This document shows, one piece after another, positions 32,372-43,386 of a stretch of DNA of 64,000 nt. How positions within the stretch are numbered: position 1 is the first letter of the stretch; each line of letters opens with the position of its first letter. Made by a program: the position numbers and the translations under genes. The DNA lies in contig NC_092038.1 in assembly GCF_003086295.3 (NCBI RefSeq), forward strand, positions 106,175,837 through 106,239,836, read 5' to 3'. The notes beneath the pieces were generated by a model. The model saw nothing but the letters and a program-made list of their open reading frames with translations, had not been told where the DNA came from and ran no database searches. Origin of the DNA: Arachis hypogaea. Taxonomy: Eukaryota; Streptophyta; Magnoliopsida; Fabales; Fabaceae.

Positions 32372-33848
32372 TGTAACACCCCGTTACCTTAAGCTTTACC
32401 TCTATCCATAAAGCGAAGGATAACGAATCATCATGATAGTTCTAAAACACATACAATAATAAATATAGAATGAAATAGTAATACTAGAAGCCCGATGAAG
32501 GAATAAAAGTTGAAAAATCACATAAAGTGGAATTACAAAGCGCGAAGTGTTCACACACAATAACTAAAAGCGTAAAGGCACAAGATAAGACATGAGACAT
32601 AATACAATAATAGTCAAGATAGATATATATAAGTATGATAAAAAAAAGGGGCTCTAGTTGTAGTCCGCGGAGTTTAGGCCGATTAGTTACAATAGAAAAT
32701 ACAGAGTTTTTGAGTTAAAACAACTTATACAACTTATCTCTCAAAGTAAGCCTCTAAGGCAATAGAGTATAATAACAAAAGTGAGAGAACTACAATATAA
32801 AAACCAAAATACAATAATAGAAAAAGATCCTCCGCTCTGTCACCATCCACAAACTCACCGAGGTCGGTTGCAACCTGCTTCTGAAAAGCAAAAACAACAT
32901 ATGGTATGAGAACCGTAGGATTTTAGTATGGTAACAGTGCCCAATATATAAGATATAAGGTTCTGGGACGCTAAAGGCAATCCTAGAACTCCACATCACA
33001 GATATTCAAGCTTAACAAAATAAATAACTTAAACCATTAGCCCTAAATAATTTTATCTAAACTTAGTGGATTCCTGACTAATACTAATCACACTGCTGTA
33101 TCCCACAGCCTTCGCCAACTTAACCTCCGTGCGATCCCATCGCCCCTGCCTCCCGATCCTCCTCAACGTCAGTAAAACACATTTAACACAAACAAGTAAA
33201 GCACAATTAATATCCATGTATAACAAGTAAATCAACTAGCATATAAACATATTATTCAAATAGGCATAACTCAAGTAATCAAAGCAAATAAGTAGATGAA
33301 AAAGGCATATGATGAACGTCTACCCTATTTGGCTCATGATATTACTTGTCAGTTCAAAATACCAAGCCGACACATCCCTGGGATGTCGCCTTTCTGCCAC
33401 GACTAGGGTTATAATGTCCTGCTCACTCTCTCTAGTGCCCAACACTTTATCTTGCGCCCCGTGAGTTATAGTGACCGGCAGACTCTTTCGGGTTATTGTG
33501 CCCGAGATCATTCTAGCGACAGAAAGGTTATGTGAGCGGGAGACTGCCACAGTTCTCATATCTCAATGTATACGGGAGACTGCCTCCACCCGTACGTCGG
33601 TACCGCTACCTCGACAAGCGGGAGAATGCCACAGCCCTTGCCCGAGGTGCATAGTGACTTACCAAACATAACAATTTGGTAATACAGCATAGTTCATAGC
33701 ACAATTCCATTTATATACATTCTATTAACCACAATCCTTCGTTCTCAAGTTCCAATCTCATCATCCATCATCAATATCTCAAGTTCATCATCAACCCGGC
33801 TCTCCATTAAATCACAAGACAAATCCACCCAACTGACATACCAAACCT
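32372..33848 (-). repeat. Chromovirus 5' LTR, inner half
   Basis: Begins on plus as TGTAACACCCCGTT (LTR end on minus). 32645-33070 aligns with 4911-5345. The rest (33071-33848), with repeats such as GCGGGAGACTGCC, does not align with the other LTR. Cut at 33848 by the hAT terminus. No gene. Confidence 0.7.
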
Positions 33849-33860
33849 TAGGCATGGCAA

Positions 33861-35242
33861 AAATTTTCGGCGGGGTGGGTACCCGCGGGGATTTACCCGT
33901 CGGGGGGCAGGTATGGGGGGTAATTTCTACCTGCAGGGATGGGGGACGGGGCCCCATATAATAAACGGGGCAGGGGCAGGGGTAGAGGTCCCCACCCCAT
34001 GGAGATCTGTTAAATTCCTGTGTATATGAAAAGACAAAAATGCCATTGGTATATATATATAATATGTGATTCATTATTTCGTTGTTGTAGAAAAGAAACC
34101 TTAGCCGTCACTTTACTGCTTCAGAGAGACAGAGATAGACTCATTTCCTCCTCTTTACTCCTCACCATGAAACTATCAACCTCGTCTCCTCTCCTCTCCT
34201 TCTTGAACATCACCAACCGCCGATCTCCGACCGCTGACCTCCGCGTCTCCTCTCCTCTTCTTCTTGAACATCGCCAACCGCCGACTGCCGATCGCTGACC
34301 GTCTCCTCTCCTCTCCTTCTCGTATCCTCTCCTCAGCACCGCCTCCCAACCCCTGAGTGACTCGGTCGCTCACTGCAGGTCTTGATCTCACTGTCACGGC
34401 CACATCGTCCTCTCCTTGTCGCTGGTCTTAGGCTCTTCGCTGGTCTGCCCCTTTTCTCCGTCAGGTAAGTCAGTCATGTGGCTTTGGAATTTATGTTTCT
34501 GAGTTCTGAATTTTCTAATTCTAATTTCTATTTAGGGTTGATTTGATTCTGAATATCTAATTTAGGATAATTAGGTTTATTGTTCTGAATTTTCTAATTA
34601 TGATTTCTATTTAAGGTTGATTTGATTCTGAATTTTTTATTTAAGGTAATTAGGTTTAAAGTTCTGAATTTCTGATTCTGATTTCTATTTTGATATTTTG
34701 ATATTTTTATAATTTTCTAGTGATCATTACCGGGTCAATGTGATTTTTAAATTTAAAAAGTTTGCAACATTCATCCTGGGTTTGATATCAACATGCAATA
34801 TTTTCTGTTTAAAAAATATTTAGAAAATTTATGAATTTTAAAAATGTTGTTTACCATTGAAATAATCACAGACAAGATTTTATTAAGATAAAAACAAAAA
34901 TTTGTTGTACATTATCTGACAGCTTCAATTTTTCAATGAGCCACAAAATTGGTCCCTAATTATTACTTAATAATAACATATATATTCATTGATTTTCTAA
35001 TTCGGTTGATTTCCTTTGAAGCATGCTTAAAGAATATTCATCCATCTCTTCAGTTACATGAATAGCAATTGTTAATTTCATGTATCGATTTTGAAGTTTA
35101 GCATTAGCTTTTTAGTCTATATGTCTTCTGAAACATTTATAATATAGGTAACGTAATTGACAATTGTAACTCACGTTTTTATTTTATTTGATCTTGGATT
35201 AAAGTGATTTTGATTCATGATTTATATTTCATGATTTATAGA
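33861..35242 (+). other. hAT 5' subterminal and untranslated region
   Basis: GC-rich subterminal part, then a CT-rich direct repeat (34183-34305) with two copies of a roughly 60-bp unit around CTTGAACATCNCCAACCGCCGA, a possible donor site CAGGTAAGTC at 34462, and an AT-rich part that may be a 5' intron. The ORFs on both strands at 34020-34403 come from the repeat. Confidence 0.55.
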
Positions 35243-36744
35243 ATGTCTTCTTCGGATGCAATGAGTAATACTCTTGAGAAGAGTACTCCATCGAAAGAAC
35301 CTATAGGCACTAATATTCGAACTACACAAGAGGTTCCTCAATCTCAACCTCAACAACCCCAAACGGATACTGCAGCTACTAATGAAGGAACGACAAACTC
35401 TACAAGCGGTGTTTGAAAGAGGGAGTTAACCTCCAAAGTGTGGAATCACTTCAAGATTGTGGAAATCAAGAAAAAATTAAAGGCTGAACGCAATTATTGC
35501 AAATCGAAAATACTTTGTGACCCAAAACAAGGTACTTCACACTTATGTGATCACTTCAAAAGCTGCAAGCTCTGCACCACTAAAGATATAAGAGAATGTA
35601 TGATGAAGACAACTCCAACAACTAGTGGGAAAATAGTTGTGGTTGGTGCATATACCTTCGACCAAGAAAATGCAAGGAAAGAGTTATAAATTATGGTTTG
35701 TCTTCACTAGTATCCGCTATCTATTGTGGACCATATTGGGTTTCGACGATTTTGCAATGCTTTGCAACCTCTCTTCAAGGTGATTACTCACAACACTTTA
35801 AAGAGTGACATCTTGAAGCTCTACAATAATGAGAGATCAAAGACAATGAATGTCCTTGAGCGTAATAAAAGTTGAGTTGTAATTACGACTAATATGTGGA
35901 CAGCTAGCAACCAAAACAAAGGTTATATGGCTATCACGGCTCATTACATTGATGATTCTTGGAAATTGCAAAGCTGTCTTCTGAGGTAATAATATTATCA
36001 TTATAGGTTCTTCCGAATGTTTATATGATTGCAAAGCTGTCTTGTTTATACAAATGCAATATGTTCTTGTGTATAATTGTAAAGCTATCCTGTTTATATA
36101 ATTGCAAAGTTGTCTTGTTTATAATTGCAAAGCTGTCTTGTTTATAATTGTACTAAATTATCATTACAGGTTTATATATATGCTGGCTCCCCACACGGCT
36201 GAGGTACTTTCGGAGGTTCTTGTGGATTGTTTGATGGATTAGAATCTTAATAGAAAGGTATCCACTTTGATTATTGATAATTGATTGCAGTATTAATGAC
36301 GTTATGATTGAGAATATTTTGACTAAAATGTCACATAGAAACTTTATCTTGGGTGGTAAATTATTTCACATGTGACATTGTGTGCATATATTAAATTTGA
36401 TTGTCAAGGATGGGTTACAAATTATTTCACATGCTATTGAAAGGGTGAGAGATAATGTTCATTATTAGACTGCAACACCTAAAAGAGAAGAAAAATTTAA
36501 GGAAACATGTGCGCAACTTAAAATACCCTACACAAAAAATCTTTGTCTTAATTGTAAAACTAGGTGGAATTCAACATTTTTGATGCTTGAAGTTGCAATT
36601 ATGTATAGAGATGTGTTTGAAAGATTGTCATTGCGTGAGAGTCAATATAAATTTTTGCCTAGTGAGAAGAATTGGGATATGGCCAATGAGATTTTTCAAA
36701 GATTGAGGATATTTTTTATGTGATTGAATTGTTTTCTGGAACAA
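35243..36744 (+). pseudogene. hAT transposase, N-terminal part
   Basis: Starts at ATG 35243 (MSSSDAMSNTLEKSTPS). It is followed after an in-frame TGA (35414-35416) by a BED-type zinc finger region (KVWNHFKIVEI; NYCKSK; SHLCDHFKSCKLC), in which the first zinc-binding Cys appears to be replaced. Later pieces read DILKLYNNERSKTMNVLE and TTNMWTASNQNKGYMAITAHYID (the strand with the catalytic W/T region) and, around 36480-36740, the middle domain (NLCLNCKTRWNSTFLMLE). Multiple stops and a minisatellite insertion make it non-functional. It is cut at 36744 inside FSGT by element B and resumes at 46027. Confidence 0.82.
36027..36155 (+). repeat. Minisatellite in the hAT transposase region
   Basis: Four to five imperfect copies of TATAATTGCAAAGCTGTCTTGTT, period about 25-35 bp. 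Probably inside an intron of the transposase. Confidence 0.75.
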
Positions 36745-38462
36745 TGATGAGCGGATAATTTGTACGCTTTTTGGCATTGTTTTTAGTATGTTTTTAGTAT
36801 GATCTAGTTAGTTTTTAGTATATTTTTATTAGTTTTTAGTTAAAATTCACTTTTCTGGACTTTACTATGAGTTTGTGTGTTTTTCTGTGATTTCAGGTAT
36901 TTTCTGGCTGAAATTGAGGGACCTGAGCAAAAATCTGATTCAGAGACTGAAAAGGACTGCAGATGCTGTTGGATTCTGACCTCCCTGCACTCGAAGCGGA
37001 TTTTCTGGAGCTATAGAAGCCCAATTGGCGTGCTCTCAACGGCGTTGGAAAGTAGACATCCTGGGCTTTCCAGAAATATATGATAGTCCATACTTTGCCC
37101 AAGATTTGATGGCCCAAACCGGCGTTCAAAGTCACCCTCAGAAATCCCAGCGTTAAACGCTGGAACTGGCACCAAAATGGGAGTTAAACGCCCAAACTGG
37201 CATAAAAGCTGGCGTTTAACTCCAAGAGAGGTCTCTGCACGAAAATGCTTCATTGCTCAGCCCAAGCACACACCAAGTGGGCCCGGAAGTAGATTTTTAT
37301 GTCATTTACTCATTTCTGTAAACCTTAGGCTACTAGTTTTCTATAAGTAGGACCTTTTACTATTGTATTGAGACATCGAAGGGTAGCTATCTTCATTGTT
37401 ATGCTATCTTAGATCATTGGGAGGCTGGTCTCATGGCCATGCCTAGACCTTGTTCTTATGTATTTTCAACGGTGGAGTTTCTACACACTATAGATTAAGG
37501 TGTGGAGCTCTGCTGTACCTCGAGTATTAATGCAATTACTATTGTTCTTCTATTCAACTCCGCTTGTTCTTGTTCTAAGATATCACTTGTTCTTCAACTT
37601 GATGAATGTGATGATCCGTGACACTCATCATCATTCTCACCTATGAACGTGTGACTGACAACCACCTCCGTTCTACCTTTGATTGGGTGAATATCTCTTG
37701 GATTCCTAATTGCACGATGCATGGTTGATCGCCTGACAACCGAGTGCTCGCCTGACAACCGAGCCAACCATTCCGTGAGATCAGAGTCTTCGTGGTATAG
37801 GCTAGAACTGATGGCGGCATTCAAGAGAATCCGGAAGGTCTAACCTTGTCTGTGGTATTCTGAGTAGGATTCGATGATTGAATGACTGTGACGTGCTTCA
37901 AACTCCTGAAGGCGGGGCGTTAGTGACAGACGCAAAAGAATCACTGGATTCTATTCCGGCCTGATTGAGAACCGACAGATGATTAGCCATGCTGTGACAG
38001 AGCATAGGAACATTTTCACTGAGAGGATGGGAGGTAGCCACTGACAACGGTGAAACCCTTGCATAAGCTTGCCATGGAAAGGAGTAAGAAGGATTGGATG
38101 AAGACAGTAGGAAAGCAGAGAGACGGAAGGGAAGGCATCTTCATGCGCTTATCTGAAGTTCCTACCAATGAATTACATAAGTACCTCTATCTTTATCTTT
38201 ATGTTTTTATGCGTTCATCACCATATCCATTTGTGTTTGCCTGACTAAGATTTACAAGATGACCATAGCTTGCTTCATACCAACAATCTCTGTGGGATCG
38301 ACCCTTACTCGCGTAAGGTTTATTACTTGGACGACCCAGTACACTTGCTGGTTAGTTGTGCGAAGTTGTGTTTATGCCATGGTATTGAACACCAAGTTTT
38401 TGGATTCATTACCGGGGATTATTTGATTTATGAAAAAGTATTGATCACAATTTCGTGCACCA
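36745..38462 (+). repeat. 5' LTR of element B
   Basis: 1718 bp, TGATGAGCGGATAATTTG to GTGCACCA. TATA box candidate TATAAGTA at 37342-37349. About 190 bp longer than the A LTR, partly because of the fossil primer-site block near its end. Confidence 0.93.
38401..38421 (+). other. Fossil primer-binding site inside the B LTR
   Basis: TGGATTCATTACCGGGGATT in the context ACACCAAGTTTTTGG. It matches the real site (38469-38489) at 16 of 21 positions and is preceded by the same CACCAAGTTTT, but lies 41 nt before the LTR end. The 3' LTR has it too. Confidence 0.8.
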
Positions 38463-38468
38463 AGTTTT

Positions 38469-38489
38469 TGGCGCCATTGCCGGGGATTG
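38469..38489 (+). other. Primer-binding site of B, tRNA-Asp
   Basis: TGGCGCCATTGCCGGGGA and following bases, one mismatch to the A site; D has the same variant. Confidence 0.9.
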
Positions 38490-39999
38490 TTGAGTTTGGA
38501 CAATTGACGGTTCATCTTGTTGCTTAGATTAGGTATTTTTTTCTTCAGAGTTCTTAGGAATGAATTCTAGTGTTTCAAGGTGATGTTCTTATCATCACCA
38601 AAGCTGATTGATCTTCATCAATTTAGCTCTTGAATGCAATGTTCTGCTGAAGCTTGGCTGACCATGTCTAATTCCTTTAGACTGAAGCTTTAGACTAACA
38701 TTGCATGATTCCTGGAATTCTCATTAAGTATTTTGATACCTTTATTTTCTTTTTCCACTTAATTTTCGAAAAACACAAAAAAATCAAAAATAAAAAAAAA
38801 TCATAAAAAAAAAAACAAAAATTTCTTGTTTGAGTCTAGTGTCTCATGTTAAGTTTGGTGTCAATTGCATGCATCCATTCATGTGTTCTTAAGGATCTTC
38901 AAATAATTCTTGATGATTTCTTACTCTGATCCTTGAATTCTCTTGACTTGAGTGTTTTATGTGTCTCATATGCATTCTCATTAGTGTCAGTAGTATACAA
39001 ACTGCTAAGTTTGGTGTCTTGCATGCATAGTTATTTGATTCTTGTTGCATTTTGATCTTTCCTTATTATTAAAAATCCAAAAATATTTTTATTTGTGTCT
39101 TCTCAAGTCAATACTACAGAGAAATTAAAGATTCAGAACATACAGCAGAGGAATTACACAGAAAAGCTGGGCGTTCAAAACGCCCAGTGAAGAAGGACAG
39201 ACTGGCGTTTAAACGCCAGCCAGGGTACCTGGTTGGGCGTTTAACGCCCAAAAGGGTATAGTTTTGGGCGTTAAACGCCAGAATGTGCACCATTCTGGGC
39301 GTTTAACGCCAGGATGGCACAAGAGGGAAGATTCTATTTTTCAATGCAATTTTTTTTCAGGTTTTCAAAGTTTTTCAAAATCAAATCTTTTTCAAATCAT
39401 ATATTTTCAATCATGTGTTTTCAAAATCAATTTCTTTCCATTTTCAAAGATACTTACTATCAATTAATGATTTGATTCAACACTTCAAGCATGTTGCCTT
39501 TTCTGTTGAGGAAGGTTTAATGTTTGAATCATATCTTTTCTTGTTAGTCAAGTTTTTAATTTTCAAAATCAAATCTTTTTTTAAAATGTTTTTCAAATCA
39601 TATCTTCTCAATCACATCTTTTTTTAAAACTAATCATATTTTCTTAACCACATCTTTTTCAAAATAGTTTTCAATCAAATCTTTTTGATTTCTAATTTTA
39701 AAATCTTTTTCAAAAATCACTTGATCTCTTTTCCACTCTTGGTTTTCGAAAATTAAGTAGTGTTTTTCAAAATGTTTTCAAAATTTCTTACTTAATTTTC
39801 GAAAATTGCTTCCCTTCTTCTCACATCCTTCTATTTATGGACTAACACTATCCCTTAATGCAAAATTCGAACTTCATCTTCTTTGATAAGTTCGAATTTT
39901 CTACTTCTGTCTTCTACTCTTCTTTTCCTCTGACACTTTAAGGAATCTCTATACTGTGACATAGAAGATTCCACATTTTCTTGTTCTCTTCTCTTTCAT
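38490..39999 (+). other. Leader of element B
   Basis: About 1.5 kb, AT-rich, with AAGTTTGGTGTC near 38852 and 39006, a palindrome array (39167-39312) and many TTTTCAAATCATATCTTTT stretches. No coding region before 40000. An array here, rather than after integrase, is peculiar to B. Confidence 0.72.
39167..39312. repeat. Palindrome array in the B leader
   Basis: Five or six units: CTGGGCGTTCAAAACGCCCAG, then CTGGCGTTTAAACGCCAG and on to 39312. Two composite hairpins resemble those of A (arms joined through CCAGGGTACCTGG and GAATGTGCACCATTC). Confidence 0.88.
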
Positions 40000-42336
40000 A
40001 TGAGCAGGAGCAAAGACAAAGGCATTCTTGTTGAGGCTGATCCTGAACCTGAAAGGACCTTGAAGAGAAAGCTAACAGAAGCCAAAGCACAACTCTCTTT
40101 AGAGGACCTGACCGAATTCTTCAAAGAAAAAGAACACATGGCAGCCGAAAACAACAATGCCAACAATGCAAGGAAGGTGCTGGGTGACTTTACTGCACCT
40201 ACTCCCGATTTCTATGGGAGAAGCATCTCTATCCCTGCCATTGGAGCAAACAACTTTGAGCTTAAGCCTCAATTAGTTTCTCTAATGCAACAGAATTGCA
40301 AGTTCCATGGACTTCCATTGGAAGATCCTCATCAGTTCTTAGCTGAGTTCTTGCAAATCTGTAACACTATCAAGACTAATGGGGTTGACCCTGAGGTCTA
40401 CAGACTTATGCTATTCCCTTTTGCTGTAAGAGACAGAGCTAGAACATGGTTGGACTCTCAACCTAAAGAAAGCCTGGACTCTTGGGAAAAGCTAGTCAAT
40501 GCCTTCTTGGCAAAGTTCTTTCCACCTCAAAAATTGAGTAAGCTTAGAGTGGAAGTCCAAACCTTCAGACAGAAGGAAGGAGAATCCCTCTATGAAGCTT
40601 GGGAAAGATACAAACAATTAATCAGAAAGTGTCCTTCTGATATGCTTTCTGAATGGAGCATCATAGGTATTTTCTATGATGGTCTCTCTGAACTATCCAA
40701 GATGTCTTTGGATAGCTCTGCAGGAGGATCTCTTCATCTGAAGAAGATGCCTACTGAAGCTCAAGAACTGATTGAAATGGTTGCAAATAACCAATTCATG
40801 TACACTTCTGAAAGAAATCCTGTGAACAATGGGACTAGTCAGAAGAAAGGAATTCTTGAGATTGACACTCTGAATGCCATATTGGCTCAGAATAAAATAT
40901 TGACTCAACAAGTCAATATGATTTCTCAAAGTTTGTCTGGAATGCAAAATGCACCAAGCAGTACAAAGGAGGCTTCATCTGAGGAAGAAGCTTATGATCC
41001 TGAGAACCCTTCAATGGAAGAGGTGAATTACATGGGAGAACCCTATGGAAACACCTATAATCCTTCATGGAGAAATCATCCAAATTTTTCATGGAAGGAT
41101 CAACAGAGACCCCAACAAGGTTTCAACAACAAAAATGGTGGAAGAAACAGGTTTAGCAATAGCAAGCCTTTTCCATCATCTTCTCAGCAACAGACAGAGA
41201 GTTCTAAGCAGAATAACTCTGACTTAGCAACCATGGTCTCTGATCTGATCAAAACCACTCAAAGTTTCATGACTGAAACAAGATCCTCCATTAGAAATTT
41301 GGAGGCACAAGTGGGTCAGCTGAGCAAGAAAATTACTGAACTCCCTCCTAGTACTCTCCCAAGCAATACAGAAGAAAATCCAAAAGGAGAGTGCAAGGCC
41401 ATCAACATGGCCGAATTTTGGGAGGAAGGAGAGGCAGTGAACGCCACTGAGGAAGGCCTCACTGGGCGTCCACTGGCCTCCAATGAGTTCCCCAATGAGG
41501 AACCATGGGAATCTGAGGCTCAAACTGAGACCATAGAGATTCCATTGGACTTACTTCTGCCATTCATGAGCTCTGATGAGTATTCTTCCTCTGAAGAGGA
41601 TGAGTATGTCACTGAAGAGCAAGTTGCTAAATACCTTGGAGCAATCATGAAGCTAAATGACAAGTTATTTGGAAATGAGACTTGGGAGGATGAATCCCTT
41701 TTGCTCACCAAAGAACTGGATGACTTGTCTAGGCAGAAACTGCCTCAAAAGAGACAGGATCCTGGGAAGTTTTCAATACCTTGTACCATAGGCACCATGA
41801 CCTTCAAGAAGGCCTTGTGTGACTTAGGGTCAAGTGTAAACCTCATGCCTCTCTCTGTAATGGAGAAGTTAGGGGTCTCTGAGGTACAAGCTGTAAAAAT
41901 CTCACTAGAGATGGCAGACAACTCAAGAAAACAAGCCCATGGACTTGTAGAGGATGTTCTGGTTAAAGTTGAAGACCATTACATCCCTACTGATTTCATA
42001 GTCCTAGAGACTGGGAAGTGCATGGATGAATCCATCATCCTTGGCAGACCCTTCCTAGCCACAGCAAGGGCTGTGATTGATGTTGATAGAGGAGAGTTGA
42101 TCATTCAAGTGAATAAAGAATCCTTGGTGTTTAAAGCCCAAGGATATCCCTCTGTCATCATGGAGAGGAAGCATGAAGAGCTTCTCTCAAAACAGAGCCA
42201 AACAGAGCCCCCACAGTCAAACTCTAAGTTTGGTGTTGGGAGGCCACAACCAAACTCTAAGTTTGGTGTTGAACCCCCACATTCAAACTCTAAGTTTGGT
42301 GTTGGGAGGTTCCAACATAGCTCTGAGCATTTTTGA
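40000..42336 (+). CDS. gag-pro: gag-protease polyprotein of element B
   Basis: 778 residues from ATG 40000, intact. The gag core is at about residues 75-260 (LMLFPFAVRDRARTWLDSQP; LYEAWERYKQLIRKCP). A Q/N/S-rich middle follows (about 340-410). The aspartic protease region is at about 590-700 (CDLGSSVNLMPLSVMEKLG; ILGRPFLATARAVIDV). It stops just after protease, where A would continue into RT. The last 40 residues contain three repeats of SNSKFGV, encoded by copies of the non-coding motif CTAAGTTTGGTGTT. Gag and protease are in one frame, without the stop that A and C share. D has the same gag. Confidence 0.93.
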   Translation: MSRSKDKGILVEADPEPERTLKRKLTEAKAQLSLEDLTEFFKEKEHMAAENNNANNARKVLGDFTAPTPDFYGRSISIPAIGANNFELKPQLVSLMQQNCKFHGLPLEDPHQFLAEFLQICNTIKTNGVDPEVYRLMLFPFAVRDRARTWLDSQPKESLDSWEKLVNAFLAKFFPPQKLSKLRVEVQTFRQKEGESLYEAWERYKQLIRKCPSDMLSEWSIIGIFYDGLSELSKMSLDSSAGGSLHLKKMPTEAQELIEMVANNQFMYTSERNPVNNGTSQKKGILEIDTLNAILAQNKILTQQVNMISQSLSGMQNAPSSTKEASSEEEAYDPENPSMEEVNYMGEPYGNTYNPSWRNHPNFSWKDQQRPQQGFNNKNGGRNRFSNSKPFPSSSQQQTESSKQNNSDLATMVSDLIKTTQSFMTETRSSIRNLEAQVGQLSKKITELPPSTLPSNTEENPKGECKAINMAEFWEEGEAVNATEEGLTGRPLASNEFPNEEPWESEAQTETIEIPLDLLLPFMSSDEYSSSEEDEYVTEEQVAKYLGAIMKLNDKLFGNETWEDESLLLTKELDDLSRQKLPQKRQDPGKFSIPCTIGTMTFKKALCDLGSSVNLMPLSVMEKLGVSEVQAVKISLEMADNSRKQAHGLVEDVLVKVEDHYIPTDFIVLETGKCMDESIILGRPFLATARAVIDVDRGELIIQVNKESLVFKAQGYPSVIMERKHEELLSKQSQTEPPQSNSKFGVGRPQPNSKFGVEPPHSNSKFGVGRFQHSSEHF

Positions 42337-42385
42337 GGCTCCATAAGAGTCTGCTGTCAAGCTAATGACATTAAAGAAGCGCTTG

Positions 42386-42401
42386 TTGGGAGGCAACCCA
42401 A
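42386..42401 (+). promoter_or_regulatory. Conserved stem-loop after protease in B
   Basis: TTGGG-AGGCAA-CCCAA preceded by AAGCGCTTG. It differs from A and C by a compensated base pair (C-G to T-A), so the structure seems to be kept. Confidence 0.75.
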
Positions 42402-42542
42402 TGTTTTATAATTAACTATTTTCTTTTGTTATTTTATATTTTTTGTAGGTTGATGATCATAAGAAGTCACAAAATCAATGAAAAAAGCCAAAACAGAATG
42501 AAAAACAGGAAGAAAAATAGCACACCCTGGAGGACACACCTA

Positions 42543-42714
42543 CTGGCATTTAAATGCCAGTGAGGCTAGCTGTTGGGCGTTTAACGCCCAGTCTGGCACC
42601 ATTCTGGGCGTTTAAGGCCAGAAAGGGGCACCAGACTGGCGTTAAACGCCAGAAAAGGGCAAGAAGCTGGCGTTAAACGCCAGAAATGGGCACCAGCCCG
42701 GCGTTTAACGCCAG
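42543..42714. repeat. Second palindrome array of B
   Basis: Six units from CTGGCATTTAAATGCCAG to CCGGCGTTTAACGCCAG, separated by GGCACCA- and AAAGGGC-type spacers. It lies at the position of the A array, between the last protease/pol codon and the 3' ORF. Confidence 0.88.
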
Positions 42715-43155
42715 AATTGGCACAAATCGAGATTTTGCTTGCCATTTGGTGCAGGGATGACTTTTCCTTGACACCTCAGGATCTGTGGACCCCACAGGAT
42801 CCCCACCTACCCCACCACTCTCTCTCTTCTTCACCCATTCACCAATCACCTCAACACCTCTTCCCCAAAAACCCTCCACCTATCAAATCCCATCTTTCTC
42901 TTCACCACTCACATCCATCCTTCATAAAACCCCACCTACCTCACCATTCAAATTCAAACCACTTTCCCACCCAAACCCACCCTCAAATGACCGAACCCTG
43001 CCCTTCCCCCTCTCCTATATAAACCCTCCTTCACTCCTTCCTTTCCACACAACCTAAACACCATTTCTCCCCCCTTTGGCCAAACACAAAGCCATTCACT
43101 TTCTCCTCATTTCTTCTTCTTCTCCTCTCATGAGATCCCTGAGATACCTCAAGGG
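42715..43155 (+). other. C-rich spacer before the small ORF of B
   Basis: Unusually rich in CCCAC and CACTCT, unlike the AT-rich counterpart in A and C, with TATATAAA at 43014 as a possible TATA box. ORFs here (42673-42879 minus, 42717-43057 plus) are low-complexity. Confidence 0.55.
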
Positions 43156-43386
43156 ATGCACTTTCCTCCACAAAACTATTGGGAGCAACTAAATACCTCC
43201 CTAGGAGAATTGAGTTCCAACATGGGACAACTAAGGGTGGAGCATCAAGAACACTCCATCATCCTCCATGAAATTAGAGAAGATCAAAGAATCATGAGAG
43301 AGGAGCAAAAAAGACAAGGAAGAGACATTGAGGAGCTCAAGCACTCCATAGGGTCTTCAAGAGGAAGAAAGAGCCGCCATTACTAA
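43156..43386 (+). CDS. Small coiled-coil ORF of B (tail of the 3' ORF)
   Basis: 76 residues from ATG 43156 (MHFPPQNYWEQLNTS). It aligns with the last 60 residues of the A 3' ORF: YW, L..S...L, M.QL..E.Q and KQGR-(D/E)-(I/L)-(E/Q)ELK. Heptad pattern throughout, basic C-terminus. The rest of the 3' ORF is missing. Retaining an open coiled coil with its own ATG may mean it still works, for example in oligomerisation, but it could be a leftover. Confidence 0.65.
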   Translation: MHFPPQNYWEQLNTSLGELSSNMGQLRVEHQEHSIILHEIREDQRIMREEQKRQGRDIEELKHSIGSSRGRKSRHY

